Shown here: positions 7,789-16,753 of the stretch, in pieces
How the letters are laid out: every line of letters starts with the position of its first letter
Position numbering within the stretch: position 1 is the first letter of the stretch
Assembly: GCF_900111125.1 (NCBI RefSeq)
Contig: NZ_FOGE01000007.1
Coordinates: 62,001 to 126,000 of the forward strand
Direction: 5' to 3'
Length of the DNA: 64,000 bases
From: Sphingobium sp. YR768
Lineage (GTDB): Bacteria; Pseudomonadota; Alphaproteobacteria; Sphingomonadales; Sphingomonadaceae
Made by a program: the position numbers and the translations under genes
The notes under the pieces: model-generated
Seen by the model: the letters and a program-made list of their open reading frames with translations, nothing else
Told to the model about the DNA's origin: nothing
Database searches by the model: none

Positions 7789-10700
7789 GTGGGCATTTAT
7801 TCCACCTGGCGCCTCGCGCGCATTGCCATCGAAAATGCCTCCCGGCATCCCGACGACCTGGTTGAATCCATCGCCATGGCTTCGGTGTCGCTTCCGGTGC
7901 CGCGCTACCAGCCCATGCTCCAGGACCGGGCGATCAGGGCCCTGTCGGAGGCGCAACTCGAAACCATCATCTATGCGGGCGAAGCGCATGAGCGCGATCT
8001 TGCGGGGCGCTTCTCGGCCAATCTTGCGGGCGATCGGCTGATCGAGGACAGGGACGGCCAACTTTATCGTACCGGCTTCTTCATCGCCGATGGCACCGGC
8101 GTCGGCAAGGGCCGCGAGGCGGCGGGCATCATTCTCGACCAGTGGAACCGCTGCCATCGTCGCGCGATCTGGATTTCCATGGCCGACCTCATCGAGGACG
8201 CACGGCGCGACTGGACGGCATTGGGCGGTCTCGCCATCGATATCCAGCCGATCGCAAATTTCCCTCTCGGTAAACCGATCACGATGGAAAGCGGCATCGT
8301 CTTCCTGACCTATGCCGCCCTGCGCTCCGCCCGCCACGACGCTGCATCGCGCCTGCAGCAATTGCTGGACTGGACCGGCGAGGACTTTGCCGGCGTGATC
8401 GTCTTCGACGAATCCCATGCCATGGCCCATGCCGGCGGAACGGAAACGGATTTCGGGAAGGCGCAGGGGTCGGAACAGGGGCTGGCGGGCGTTCGGTTGC
8501 AAAATGCCCTGCCACGAGCCCGCATCCTCTATATGTCCGCCACCGGCGCGGCCAGGCCCGAGAACCTCTCCTATGCCGTGCGGCTCGGCCTGTGGGTCCC
8601 CGGCACGGCCTTTGCCACGCGCGACATGTTCATGAAGGCGATGGAGGAGGGGGGCATTGCGGCGCTTGAGGTCGTTTGCCGGGACCTCAAGGCGATGGGG
8701 CTCTATACCGCCCGGGCCCTGAGCTTCGCAGGCGTCGAATATGAGCCGCTCGAACATGTGCTGACGCCGGACCAGATTGCAATCTACGACGCCTATGCAG
8801 ACAGCTGGGCGATCATTCACCGCGGGCTTGGCGAAGTGCTGGCTGAGATCGGCATCGTCGACCGGATATCGGGCAAGACGCAGAATGCGCGGGCGCGCGG
8901 TTCGGCGCTAAGCGCCTTTGAGACTGCGAAGTTGAGGTTTTTTTCCAGCCTTCTCGTGAGCCTGAAAATGCCGTCGCTCATCAAGGCGATCGAACAGGAA
9001 CTGGCGTCGGACAACGCCGTGCTGGTGCAACTCGCGAGCACGGGGGAGGCCATCATGGATCGCCGGCTCTCCGAACTCTCCGCCGAGCAACGGGCAATGA
9101 TGGATATCCAGGTTTCGCCCAAAGAGACCCTTGTAGACTATTTGAAGAATGCCTTTCCCATCCGCCAGATGCGGGTCTTTCGTGCCGACGATGGCGCCGT
9201 GCGCGCCGAACCGATGACCGATGCCGACGGTAATCCGGTGCTGTGCCGGCAGGCGATCGCTGCTCGCGACGCACTGATCGAGGATCTGTGCGCGCTCCCC
9301 GCCATCCCCACCGCGCTGGACGCCCTGATCGCTCATTTCGGAACCGATCGCGTCGCCGAGATCACCGGGCGCTCGCGGCGCATCGTGACCGATGTCACTG
9401 GAAAGCAGAAAGTCGAGAGGCGGGGCGCGCGCGCCAACGTCCTCGAAGTCCAGGCCTTCCAGAATGGAAGCAAGCCGATCGCCGCCTTTTCGCTCGCGGG
9501 AAGCACCGGCCGGTCCATGCATTCCGATCGGAACTGCCCGACCGCGCACCGTCGGCGCGCGCATTTTCTTCTCGAACTGGGCTTCCGCATCCTCTCAGCC
9601 GTACAGGGCTTCGGGCGCAGTCATCGCACCAATCAGATGACCGCGCCTGTCTATCGCCCGCTAACCACCGATTGCCGTGGCGAGCGCCGCTTCCTCAGCA
9701 CCATCATCCGCGGTCTCGAAGCATTGGGCGCCTTGACGAGGGGGCAGCGCCAGACCGGATCGCAGAATCTCTTCGATCCATCCGACAATCTGGAGTCGGA
9801 CTATGCACGCGACGCACTCACGCAATGGTTCCATCTCCTCTACGAGGGCAAGCTGCGCAGTGTTTCTCTCGAGGCCTTTCAGGAGATGACGGGTCTTGAA
9901 CTGTGCGGCGAGGGCGGGGAACTGCTCGAGCGCCTGCCTCCCATCCATCGCTGGCTCAACCGCATCCTGGCGCTGCGGATCGCCACCCAGAATAGTATAT
10001 TCGAGGAGTTTCTGGGACTGGTCGAGGATCGCGTCGAAGCGGCCCGCACGGCGGGCACGCTGGATCTGGGTATCGAGACCATCCGCGCCGACCGCATGGA
10101 CCTCTTGTCCGATCAACTCCTGCGCACCGATCCCGTGACCGGCGCCGAGACGAGATTATTGCGCCTCGAGCTGCACCGGCGGCCGCCGGTCACCAACTGG
10201 GCCATGCTTCAGCTCGAGTGCAAGGATGCGGACGATATCGCCTGGCTTCGCAATGCCCGCTCCGGCCGCGTGGCGCTTCGCGTGCCGACATGGCCGGGGC
10301 AGGATGAAGAGGGCAACTGGATCGAGCGATGCTATCTTCTTCGCCCCACCAGCCAGTCCCGCATGGAGGTTGCCGCCCTGTCGGCCAGCCACTGGAGCGA
10401 GATCGACCGCTATACGTTCCGGCACCTCTGGGAGCAGGAGGCGGCCGAAGCCGGCAAGAATCTTCTGGTCGAGACGATTACGCTCGCGACCGGTCTGCTA
10501 TTGCCCGTCTGGAACAAACTGCCCGAAGATGATGTGCGCGTGTGGCGGATCGACAATGGCGCCGGCACATCGATCCTGGGACGTATCATCCATCCGGCCG
10601 CCATCGAACGGCTCGAAAGGGGATTCGGGCTCGATGGCGGCATTGCCCTTGGTCCTGAAGAAATCATCGCCGGCGCGCGGGCGGGCAGCGGCGTCCCAAT

Positions 10701-10905
10701 CCCCGGACTTGGGCGGGCAAGGCTCGTAAGCGTTCACGTCAACGACAGTCCCCGGCTCGAGATCCGCGACTATCGCCCCGAAGATCGGACCTGGCTGAAG
10801 GCTTGCGGCGCATTCAGCGAAGTCGTGCAATTCAAGACCAGATTGTTCCTACCGCCGGAGCGGGCACGTGATATCCTTGAAAGGATCATTGCCGAGCGCC
10901 GCTGA
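7789..10905 (+). CDS. Strawberry-notch-like superfamily 2 helicase/NTPase
   Basis: About 1038 aa. N-terminal ATPase part: Walker A DGTGVGKG (residues 101-108), Walker B DESH (207-210), and motif III-like MSATG (249-253). The C-terminal half has the strawberry-notch helicase features (SLAGSTGRSMHSDRNCPT, then RILSAVQGFGRSHRTNQ, an arginine-finger motif VI). The only start codon near the beginning is GTG 7789, preceded by GGCGAG. Coding similarity, however, appears to extend upstream to the stop of the methyltransferase gene in the same frame, so the protein was probably once continuous with it. Large proteins of this type are common on conjugative plasmids, where their role is unknown. Confidence 0.85.
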   Translation: MGIYSTWRLARIAIENASRHPDDLVESIAMASVSLPVPRYQPMLQDRAIRALSEAQLETIIYAGEAHERDLAGRFSANLAGDRLIEDRDGQLYRTGFFIADGTGVGKGREAAGIILDQWNRCHRRAIWISMADLIEDARRDWTALGGLAIDIQPIANFPLGKPITMESGIVFLTYAALRSARHDAASRLQQLLDWTGEDFAGVIVFDESHAMAHAGGTETDFGKAQGSEQGLAGVRLQNALPRARILYMSATGAARPENLSYAVRLGLWVPGTAFATRDMFMKAMEEGGIAALEVVCRDLKAMGLYTARALSFAGVEYEPLEHVLTPDQIAIYDAYADSWAIIHRGLGEVLAEIGIVDRISGKTQNARARGSALSAFETAKLRFFSSLLVSLKMPSLIKAIEQELASDNAVLVQLASTGEAIMDRRLSELSAEQRAMMDIQVSPKETLVDYLKNAFPIRQMRVFRADDGAVRAEPMTDADGNPVLCRQAIAARDALIEDLCALPAIPTALDALIAHFGTDRVAEITGRSRRIVTDVTGKQKVERRGARANVLEVQAFQNGSKPIAAFSLAGSTGRSMHSDRNCPTAHRRRAHFLLELGFRILSAVQGFGRSHRTNQMTAPVYRPLTTDCRGERRFLSTIIRGLEALGALTRGQRQTGSQNLFDPSDNLESDYARDALTQWFHLLYEGKLRSVSLEAFQEMTGLELCGEGGELLERLPPIHRWLNRILALRIATQNSIFEEFLGLVEDRVEAARTAGTLDLGIETIRADRMDLLSDQLLRTDPVTGAETRLLRLELHRRPPVTNWAMLQLECKDADDIAWLRNARSGRVALRVPTWPGQDEEGNWIERCYLLRPTSQSRMEVAALSASHWSEIDRYTFRHLWEQEAAEAGKNLLVETITLATGLLLPVWNKLPEDDVRVWRIDNGAGTSILGRIIHPAAIERLERGFGLDGGIALGPEEIIAGARAGSGVPIPGLGRARLVSVHVNDSPRLEIRDYRPEDRTWLKACGAFSEVVQFKTRLFLPPERARDILERIIAERR

Positions 10906-10935
10906 TGCCGGCTTCTCCCAGTCGGTAGGCGGCAA

Positions 10936-10968
10936 GCGAAGTGCGGTCTGTATCTTTCCGCACTTCGC
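10936..10968. terminator. 11-bp perfect hairpin between convergent genes
   Basis: GCGAAGTGCGG at 10936-10946 pairs perfectly with CCGCACTTCGC at 10958-10968 around an 11-base loop. It lies between the ends of the helicase gene (10905, rightward) and mucR (10979, leftward). No T-run follows on the plus strand, so termination would be weak or Rho-assisted; it may instead protect transcript ends. Confidence 0.5.
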
Positions 10969-10978
10969 GAAAAGATCA

Positions 10979-11950
10979 TCATTCCGCCTGTGCCGGCGCC
11001 TCCGACATGGGCTCATCCTGCTTGGCCCCTGCAGCGCGGCGCCGGGGCGCCTTCGGCTTCGTGGATGGAACTGCCTCTGCGGCTGTGGCTTTCGCAGGCC
11101 CCTTCTTTCTGAAGGCTGGCTTTGCAGGTTCCGCCGCAGCCGGCACGGCCGCAGCTTCCTCCGCGGGCGCTGGCGTCGGGGACTTCGCCTTCGCCGGCGC
11201 CTTCTTCACAGGCGGCTTCTTCACAGGGGATTTCTTCGCGGCGCCTTTCCTGGCCACAGGCTTTGCCTTCGCAGTGGCCGCTTCGACCTGCGCAGGCGCA
11301 GCTACCGGCTCCGGCGTCGGTTTGGGTGCCGCAGTTCCGGCCTCATCACCCAGCTTGGCAACAGCAGCCCTGACACGAGGGCGGCGGGATTTTTTCTCAG
11401 GGGCGGGTACGGACGCCACTTCGGCCACGGGCGCGACCTCCGGCACGGCCGCCGTAGCACCTTGGGATTCCGCCTCAGCCACAGGCGCTGCTTCGACTAG
11501 TGGCGCCTCGGTCGCCGACTTTACGCCAATACGCCTTCCAAGCCCAAGCTGCTGGGCGACGGCGCGTCGATGCTCCGAATAGGCCGGCGCGATCATCGGA
11601 TAATCCTTGGGAAGATTATAGCGTTCGCGATATTCCGCCGGGGTCAGTCCGTTTGTCGCCAGGTGCCGCTTCAGCGTCTTGTACGGCTTGCCATCGAGCA
11701 TGCTGATGATGTGCTCACGCGAACCCAGGCTTTTGCGGATCGATACAGCCGGAACATATTCAGGCGCTGTCGGCGTCTCTACTATTGCTTTCCGTTCCAG
11801 GGCGTCACGGGTCGCTTCGATGATCCTGGCAATATCGCCTGCCGGCACCTGATTGTTCGAGAAGTAGGCGCTTAATAACTGCACCGTCATGGCGGTGAAA
11901 TCGGGCTGCTCGGTGTCGGCCACGGTAAACTCCCTGAACTGGAAGGCCAT
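10979..11950 (-). CDS. MucR/Ros family regulator with long histone H1-like tail
   Basis: 323 aa, about twice the family's usual length of roughly 140-150. Residues 15-145 are a MucR/Ros domain (VQLLSAYFSNNQV, YKTLKRHL, LTPAEYRERYNLP, YPMIAPAYSEHR). The zinc site is degenerate: positions corresponding to Cys-X2-Asp/Cys, His, His are Ser83, Asp86, His96 and Asn100, so zinc binding is doubtful. Zinc-independent relatives are known in Mesorhizobium. Residues 146-323 are Ala/Pro/Lys-rich (KKSPVKKPPVKKAPAK), as in histone H1 or AlgP. MucR proteins act as H-NS-like silencers of AT-rich DNA; the tail would add non-specific DNA binding. Confidence 0.85.
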   Translation of the reverse strand: MAFQFREFTVADTEQPDFTAMTVQLLSAYFSNNQVPAGDIARIIEATRDALERKAIVETPTAPEYVPAVSIRKSLGSREHIISMLDGKPYKTLKRHLATNGLTPAEYRERYNLPKDYPMIAPAYSEHRRAVAQQLGLGRRIGVKSATEAPLVEAAPVAEAESQGATAAVPEVAPVAEVASVPAPEKKSRRPRVRAAVAKLGDEAGTAAPKPTPEPVAAPAQVEAATAKAKPVARKGAAKKSPVKKPPVKKAPAKAKSPTPAPAEEAAAVPAAAEPAKPAFRKKGPAKATAAEAVPSTKPKAPRRRAAGAKQDEPMSEAPAQAE

Positions 11951-12045
11951 GAATGGCGGTGATTGTGGAGAACAAATTGGGGCAGACAGCTAAACGGGAA
12001 TGCGCCGCTCATGCAAGCGCCCTGTGCATCGCACTCGCATGGGTC

Positions 12046-12117
12046 CGAAAACGGGAAGGGGAGGAAGAGGGGAAGATCAGGGCCGATTGAAGGTCTTGTT
12101 TCCAGGAAAGGCGAACC
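12046..12117 (+). promoter_or_regulatory. Purine-rich leader upstream of accessory genes
   Basis: A purine-rich tract runs from 12046 to 12076 (ACGGGAAGGGGAGGAAGAGG and flanks), followed 42 bases later by the gene at 12118, whose ribosome site is GGAAAGG. The tract resembles those at 6571, 18941, 23216, 26502 and 35976. No sigma-70-like boxes could be called with confidence. Confidence 0.35.
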
Positions 12118-12603
12118 ATGGCCGACCGCGTATCTGCCCACATCATGATCGGGGGCATGCTTTCCCGCTCCGCATATGCCGGGCTCATCCAAGCTATCGA
12201 GAAGGATAATCCCGCTATCGATTGGGATGGAACACCCTTTAATTCTTCAGATATACCCATCGATACGCCCCTTGCCCTGATGGATCATGATGTCGCCAAT
12301 GGTCGTTTCGAAGAGATCGAAGCTGTCTGTCGCCGCCATGGTCTTCACTATGTTCGCTGGTCCGGCGGCTATCCCGGCAGCTTCCCGTCTGTTCGGGTTC
12401 TCTACCTGGGCCATGGCGAACCAAAGCAAGTTCTGACAACCGAAGAGGACGAGCAAGTCTTCCCGATCGAACGCATCAGGGAACTGGGAAGCATCGAGGC
12501 GATCGAAGCGGGCTATCGGCTTGCTCGCACGAACCCGCCCCCGCTGGTCCTGGTCGAGGACGATCCGCGCGATCCCGCTGTTTCGGCGACGCTCCATGGC
12601 TGA
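12118..12603 (+). CDS. Hypothetical protein (161 aa)
   Basis: Unrecognised 161-aa protein, acidic, with no signal peptide or membrane segment. The ribosome site GGAAAGG is well placed before ATG 12118. Its C-terminal end overlaps the next gene's start by eight bases, which argues that both are real and co-translated. The sequence begins MADRVSAHIMIGGML and contains an RLARTNPPPLVLVEDDP stretch near the end. It belongs to the block of plasmid/ICE-specific genes; no function is proposed. Confidence 0.65.
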   Translation: MADRVSAHIMIGGMLSRSAYAGLIQAIEKDNPAIDWDGTPFNSSDIPIDTPLALMDHDVANGRFEEIEAVCRRHGLHYVRWSGGYPGSFPSVRVLYLGHGEPKQVLTTEEDEQVFPIERIRELGSIEAIEAGYRLARTNPPPLVLVEDDPRDPAVSATLHG

Positions 12604-13195
12604 TCATCATGTCCAGGGATCCTTTACTTTCACTTGCACGGCGGCCGAAAGCGCCCTGATCGAGGAGGCGTGGCAGCACGCCGCCGACCTGCTGGCGGAC
12701 TTCACGCCAGGCGAACCGAGCGCGGCGTTTCTGGCTGCCTTCATGCCGACGGACCTCGCCAATCCGTTCAACGGCCTGCTCGCGATCTTCGATGATCCCG
12801 CCTTTCCCGATTTCGGCGCGGAGATCCAGATTGAGGGCGGTGCAGAGTGTGTCGTCTCGATCTACGGAACCACGGACTTCCAGCCAGGTCCGATCGCCGA
12901 ACTCATCCGCCATTGTTGCCAGGAGAGTTTGACGGCCAAACCGATGGGTTTCGACTGGAGCTATAGCTGCTCCCGTCCCCGTCGCGACAGCTTCGGGGGA
13001 GGATGGTGCGCGATATTCGCCGACCATGTCGAGTTCGAAACCACGCAGGAGCAGTTGGCGCGACGACTGGCCATATCCGCACCCATGCCAATGCGGGACC
13101 CGCCCGATCCATGGATCGACTACCCCGACCATCCGTCCGTCGACTGGGCAGCCGAGGTTCTGAATGGAGACACGCGTCTTGGCTATCTCGACTGA
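12596..13195 (+). CDS. Hypothetical protein (199 aa)
   Basis: 199 aa from ATG 12596, which overlaps the preceding stop region. Longer upstream starts in this frame lie inside the preceding gene and are less likely. The protein has a compact globular composition with many aromatic residues (FDWSYSC, WIDYPDHPSVDW) and an acidic C-terminus. No motif is recognised. Together with 12118 and 13302 it forms a short co-oriented run of unknown accessory genes. Confidence 0.65.
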   Translation: MADHHVQGSFTFTCTAAESALIEEAWQHAADLLADFTPGEPSAAFLAAFMPTDLANPFNGLLAIFDDPAFPDFGAEIQIEGGAECVVSIYGTTDFQPGPIAELIRHCCQESLTAKPMGFDWSYSCSRPRRDSFGGGWCAIFADHVEFETTQEQLARRLAISAPMPMRDPPDPWIDYPDHPSVDWAAEVLNGDTRLGYLD

Positions 13196-13301
13196 GCGCT
13201 CGCTCGCGCTGACGCAGGCGACAACGCCCACGCCCTGACTGCACCGCTGCCGGCCTGACCGGCCCACTCCCCGAATTTTCTCGAAGCACAAGGACATTAT
13301 C

Positions 13302-14006
13302 ATGACCGACGCCATCGCGCCGGGCGCATCCGCGCGCCTGTATAGCCAGACCGAACATGATGAACGCGGGAACTTCCATTATGAAGGCGACCTCTATCTT
13401 GCCGGTGAAGCGCTGCCGCCGCTTGCCTCGCGGATCGAACGCCATCTGGCCGAGCATTTCGCCACAACCACCTTCGCGATCCGCACCGAGAAATTCCCCG
13501 GGGGGCGCAAGGTCATCGCGGAGATTATCGATACCCCGACCGACCTGACCGGCCGCGACGCGCAGAACGCCTTCATCGTCGAGATACGCGATCAGATGGA
13601 ACGGTTCGGATTCACGAGGACGAATCCGCTGCAAGATTTCTGGTCATGCAGTTTCTATTGCGACGTGCGCATAGGCCAGGCCTATTGGGCGGCGTTGGCA
13701 AAGCGCCAGGGTAACCGCAATCCGGTCGATACGGTGATATCGTTGGCGGCGTTCAAGAAGCGGATCAAGGGGGGTGACCAGTTGAAACTGATCGACGCGC
13801 CGGCCGGTCATCGCCTGCTTGGGACGACCCGCGAGATCACGAAGGTGCGCTCCGGCGATCTGATCCTCGAAGGACGCTCCTATCTCACCTTTCCGCGGGC
13901 ATCGGCTTTTGCCTGTGACGGCCGTCTGATCCGGATCGCCATCGGCTCGGAATATGGTCCGGATGATCACTTGCTGTACGAGTGGATTCGCCGGCAGGCC
14001 GCCTGA
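13302..14006 (+). CDS. Hypothetical protein with possible LPD29-like fold
   Basis: 234 aa, start behind CAAGGACA. The first half (LASRIERHLAEHFATTTFAI, then FPGGRKVIAEI, then DAQNAFIVEIRDQMERFGF) has the alternation of helix, strand pair and helix seen in LPD29-type domains of large polyvalent plasmid/phage proteins, which I only tentatively recall. The second half contains a predicted strand-rich section around LKLIDAPAGHRLLGTTREI. Function unknown. Confidence 0.6.
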   Translation: MTDAIAPGASARLYSQTEHDERGNFHYEGDLYLAGEALPPLASRIERHLAEHFATTTFAIRTEKFPGGRKVIAEIIDTPTDLTGRDAQNAFIVEIRDQMERFGFTRTNPLQDFWSCSFYCDVRIGQAYWAALAKRQGNRNPVDTVISLAAFKKRIKGGDQLKLIDAPAGHRLLGTTREITKVRSGDLILEGRSYLTFPRASAFACDGRLIRIAIGSEYGPDDHLLYEWIRRQAA

Positions 14007-14151
14007 CCAGGGCCATATTGTCCCCGCCTGCGCCTCGTACTTCGCGCGAAATCCAGGTGCTCGCAAAGGCGTCTCGCAGAAGATCCCGCTGAAGCGGGCC
14101 CATCCGTCCATGCGCGACCGAACCTGTCTCATCACTGATCCGGAGGCTCCG

Positions 14152-14970
14152 ATGCATGAGCCCTATCTCAAGGCGATGGCAGCGCTGCTTCGCCGCAGCC
14201 AGCCGCGCCACGATCTCTACACCGCTTTCGGTCACTGCATGGAGGCGATGGCGCTCGCCATAGCCAATAGCGTCGATCTGCGCCAACGCGAGCCGCGCGA
14301 GGCTCGCTATCTCGACATTGTCAGCCGCTACCGGCCAGATGTGCTCGATCTGTTTCCGCGAGTCCTCGCCGAACTGGTGCAGGCTCTCGAAGTCGGTCCA
14401 GGCGACGTGCTGGGCGCCCTGTTTCACGACCTCGAGCTTCACAACAAAGCGAGGGGACAATTCTTCACGCCTTATACGCTCAGTCGATTCATGGCTCAGG
14501 TAACCATTGGCGATTTCGAAAGCGTGAAAGCGATCATCGGCGATCATGGCTTCGTGACCGCCATGAAGCCGGCGTGCGGCGCGGGGTCGATGGTCATCGC
14601 GCTCGCTGAGGCCATGCGCGATCTCGGCATAAACTATCAGCGCCATCTTCACGTCACCGCAATCGATATCGACCCGCGCGCGATTCATATGGCCTATATC
14701 CAGCTCTCACTGCTGCATGTGCCGGCGCATCTCATGGTCGGAAATTCACTCTCGGGCGAGACAGCCGAGCATTGGTACACGCCGGCCCATATTCTGGGTG
14801 AGTGGAACGCCCGGCTCGCCTGTCGACGACGCCATGAGCCCACTGGCGAAACGCGTGTGCATGTTGTCGAAGCGCCACGCGCGCCAGTCCCGATGCGCCA
14901 CCCGGTTTTACCCTTGTGCGAACCCCGCGCCTCGACGCCGGCCATGCCGCAACAGCTGACCCTTTTCTGA
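14152..14970 (+). CDS. N6-type DNA methylase-like protein lacking NPPY motif
   Basis: 272 aa. It has the HsdM/N6-Mtase approach motif GQFFTPYTLSRFMAQ (residues 103-117) and SAM-binding motif I PACGAGSMVIALAE (about 141-154), followed by VTAIDIDPRAIHMAYIQLSL. At the place where NPPY/F is expected the sequence reads VGNSLSGETAEHWYTPAHILG, the form I recall for plasmid/phage 'N-6 DNA methylase' proteins. Methyl transfer is therefore uncertain; it may be a DNA- or SAM-binding accessory. ATG 14152 is chosen because the longer frame upstream overlaps the 13302 gene. Confidence 0.75.
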   Translation: MHEPYLKAMAALLRRSQPRHDLYTAFGHCMEAMALAIANSVDLRQREPREARYLDIVSRYRPDVLDLFPRVLAELVQALEVGPGDVLGALFHDLELHNKARGQFFTPYTLSRFMAQVTIGDFESVKAIIGDHGFVTAMKPACGAGSMVIALAEAMRDLGINYQRHLHVTAIDIDPRAIHMAYIQLSLLHVPAHLMVGNSLSGETAEHWYTPAHILGEWNARLACRRRHEPTGETRVHVVEAPRAPVPMRHPVLPLCEPRASTPAMPQQLTLF

Positions 14971-14999
14971 CCCAGGATTTCACTTTGCTGGAGACTGGC

Positions 15000-15341
15000 A
15001 TGTTCCATCATGTCCATATCACCGCGCTCAGCCGGAAGCCGGCGGGGATGACAGTCATAACGCTGGCCATCTGCGGACCGCGCGGTGGGACGCGCGCCGT
15101 CGAGGATATTTCGCTCGACGAAGCCGAGAAGATGGCGGCGCGGCTCCAGGCTGCGATCACTGCCGCGCGCGCCGGGCTCGACACGGATCCCGCCGACGCC
15201 TTCATCCAGGATGTCATCGCGCGGCTCGGCGACCCCGCTCTCGCTCTCGATCCCTCTTTCCGCCGATGGTGCGGCGCAAATCATGGCCTGCTCACCGCTC
15301 GCCAAGCCGCAGAGCGCTGGTGCCGCTGGCGCGTCGCTTGA
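15000..15341 (+). CDS. Hypothetical protein (113 aa)
   Basis: 113 aa from ATG 15000, preceded by GGAGACTGGC. The start is 29 bases after the methylase-like stop. Pattern FHHVHITALSRKPAGMTVITLAIC, then EDISLDEAEKMAARLQAAITAAR: a strand pair followed by a long helix, of unknown family. The TGA at 15339 is five bases before the DpdA-like ATG, so the two are probably co-translated. Confidence 0.65.
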   Translation: MFHHVHITALSRKPAGMTVITLAICGPRGGTRAVEDISLDEAEKMAARLQAAITAARAGLDTDPADAFIQDVIARLGDPALALDPSFRRWCGANHGLLTARQAAERWCRWRVA

Positions 15342-15346
15342 GCCCC

Positions 15347-16378
15347 ATGGCGATCGAGATCATCATAGGCCTGCCGCACCTGCGCGAGGGGCCGATATTG
15401 AACCGCGCCCGTGCCATGCAGGTGTCGACCCTCATCTCCGCGAATGCGCTGTCGCGCTGGAACCGCAGCAAGGGCTGGCCCGAGTGGCGGGGATGGCGCC
15501 TCGACCTGCTGAAAAATGCCGACGGATTGTCCAGCCTGTCACTGGACAGCGCCGGATTCGTGGCTTTATCCCATTATCGCGGATATCCATGGGCAACGGA
15601 AGAGTATCTCGATCTGGCCGCAAGCTATCCGTTTCGCTGGTTCGCCAGCATGGACTATTGCGTCGAACCCGAAATCGCGCCCGATCGCGAAGAGGTGCGT
15701 GACCGGATTTCGAGAACCATCCGGGTCAACCGCGATTGCTGGCGCGGCGCGCATGACCGCGGCATTGCCCATCGCTTCATGCCCGTAATGCAGGGCAGGG
15801 TTGCGAGCGACTATGAATTTTGCATCGATGCGCTTGGCGACATCATCGATGCCGTGCCTCTGATCGGGATCGGCTCGATGTGCCGCAGGCCCGTCGGCGG
15901 CAGTGACGGCGTGATCGCCATTTTCGAGCACATCGACCGTATTCTGGGCGAAGGGACAATGGTGCATGGTTTCGGCATCAAGGGCACGGTCTTGAGCAAG
16001 CTGCGCGGGCTCGAACATCGCATCCAGACAGTCGACAGCCAGGCATTCGGAATTGCCAGCAGGATCGAGGCGCGCTAGCGCGGCATCTCCAAGACCGATG
16101 CCTTCGTCGCCGATCATATGGAAAGATGGGCCCGCCGCCAATATGCGCGGTCCACCCATGCTCTCGCGCCCACACAGGGCGAGCTGCCGCTCGGACCCGA
16201 TGACCGCCCGCCACGCGATCAGTGGAAGAGGGCGATCGCACAGGCCCGTGCCGAGATCCGGGCGCTGATCGAGGACGGGCAGCTTTCGCACGACGAAATT
16301 TCCGACGCCTGGATCGCGCAGTGGGCGGCCGATCTCTTTCAGACCGAACCGCCTGTGTCCTCGGCAAGCTCTCCTTGA
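15347..16378 (+). pseudogene. DpdA/tRNA-guanine transglycosylase-like gene interrupted by in-frame TAG
   Basis: The first ORF (15347-16078) encodes 243 aa resembling DpdA-like/queuine transglycosylase-like proteins: LDSAGF (66-71), RGYPWATEEYLDLA, FASMDYCVEPEIA (99-111), RFMPVMQG, LIGIGSMCRR, HGFGIKGTVLSKL, TVDSQAFGIASR. DpdA-type enzymes insert 7-deazaguanine bases into DNA. After the TAG at 16076-16078 the same frame continues without a stop to 16378 (RGISKTDAFVADHMERWARRQ), the kind of C-terminal extension I recall in relatives. Either the stop is a nonsense mutation, or it is read through, or the 243-aa form still works. The catalytic Asp candidates lie before the stop. Confidence 0.65.
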
Positions 16379-16395
16379 TCCGCCACGGTGAAAGC

Positions 16396-16680
16396 ATGAA
16401 ACGCATCCTGCCCGGTCTATACGCGGGGAACGAGGTCAGGGCCGAGCGCCATCATCGCGGCTGGGCCTTCCAGATGAAGTGCGGCCAGCTCGGTCGCCAA
16501 CTCTGGTTTGAATATTCTCCGCACGGACTGTGGACCGCCATCGGCACCTGGCGCACCCTGGACACCGGTCTCTGGGTTGCCTCTCGCCTCCGCGCCGGAA
16601 CGCATTTCTGGGATGAAAGCTGCCAGACCGCTCGCCTATATGGCGAAGACGTCTATTCCATTCTGCGCGATGAGGTGTGA
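16396..16680 (+). CDS. Hypothetical protein (94 aa)
   Basis: 94 aa from ATG 16396 (ribosome site GGTGAAA). Trp- and Gly-rich: RGWAFQMKCGQLGRQLWFEY, then GTWRTLDTGLWVAS. A small beta-rich protein is likely. No family recognised. It is the last gene of the rightward run that began at 12118. Confidence 0.55.
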   Translation: MKRILPGLYAGNEVRAERHHRGWAFQMKCGQLGRQLWFEYSPHGLWTAIGTWRTLDTGLWVASRLRAGTHFWDESCQTARLYGEDVYSILRDEV

Positions 16681-16753
16681 CGCGAGCAGGTGAACCACCG
16701 TTCAGCAAAAGCTGAGGCGCGTCCCCACATCACCCCCAGCGACGCATTTGCGG

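Noticed and set aside
7708..8820. 370-codon minus-strand frame
   Set aside because: Shadow of the helicase gene, which carries the Walker motifs in the other strand.
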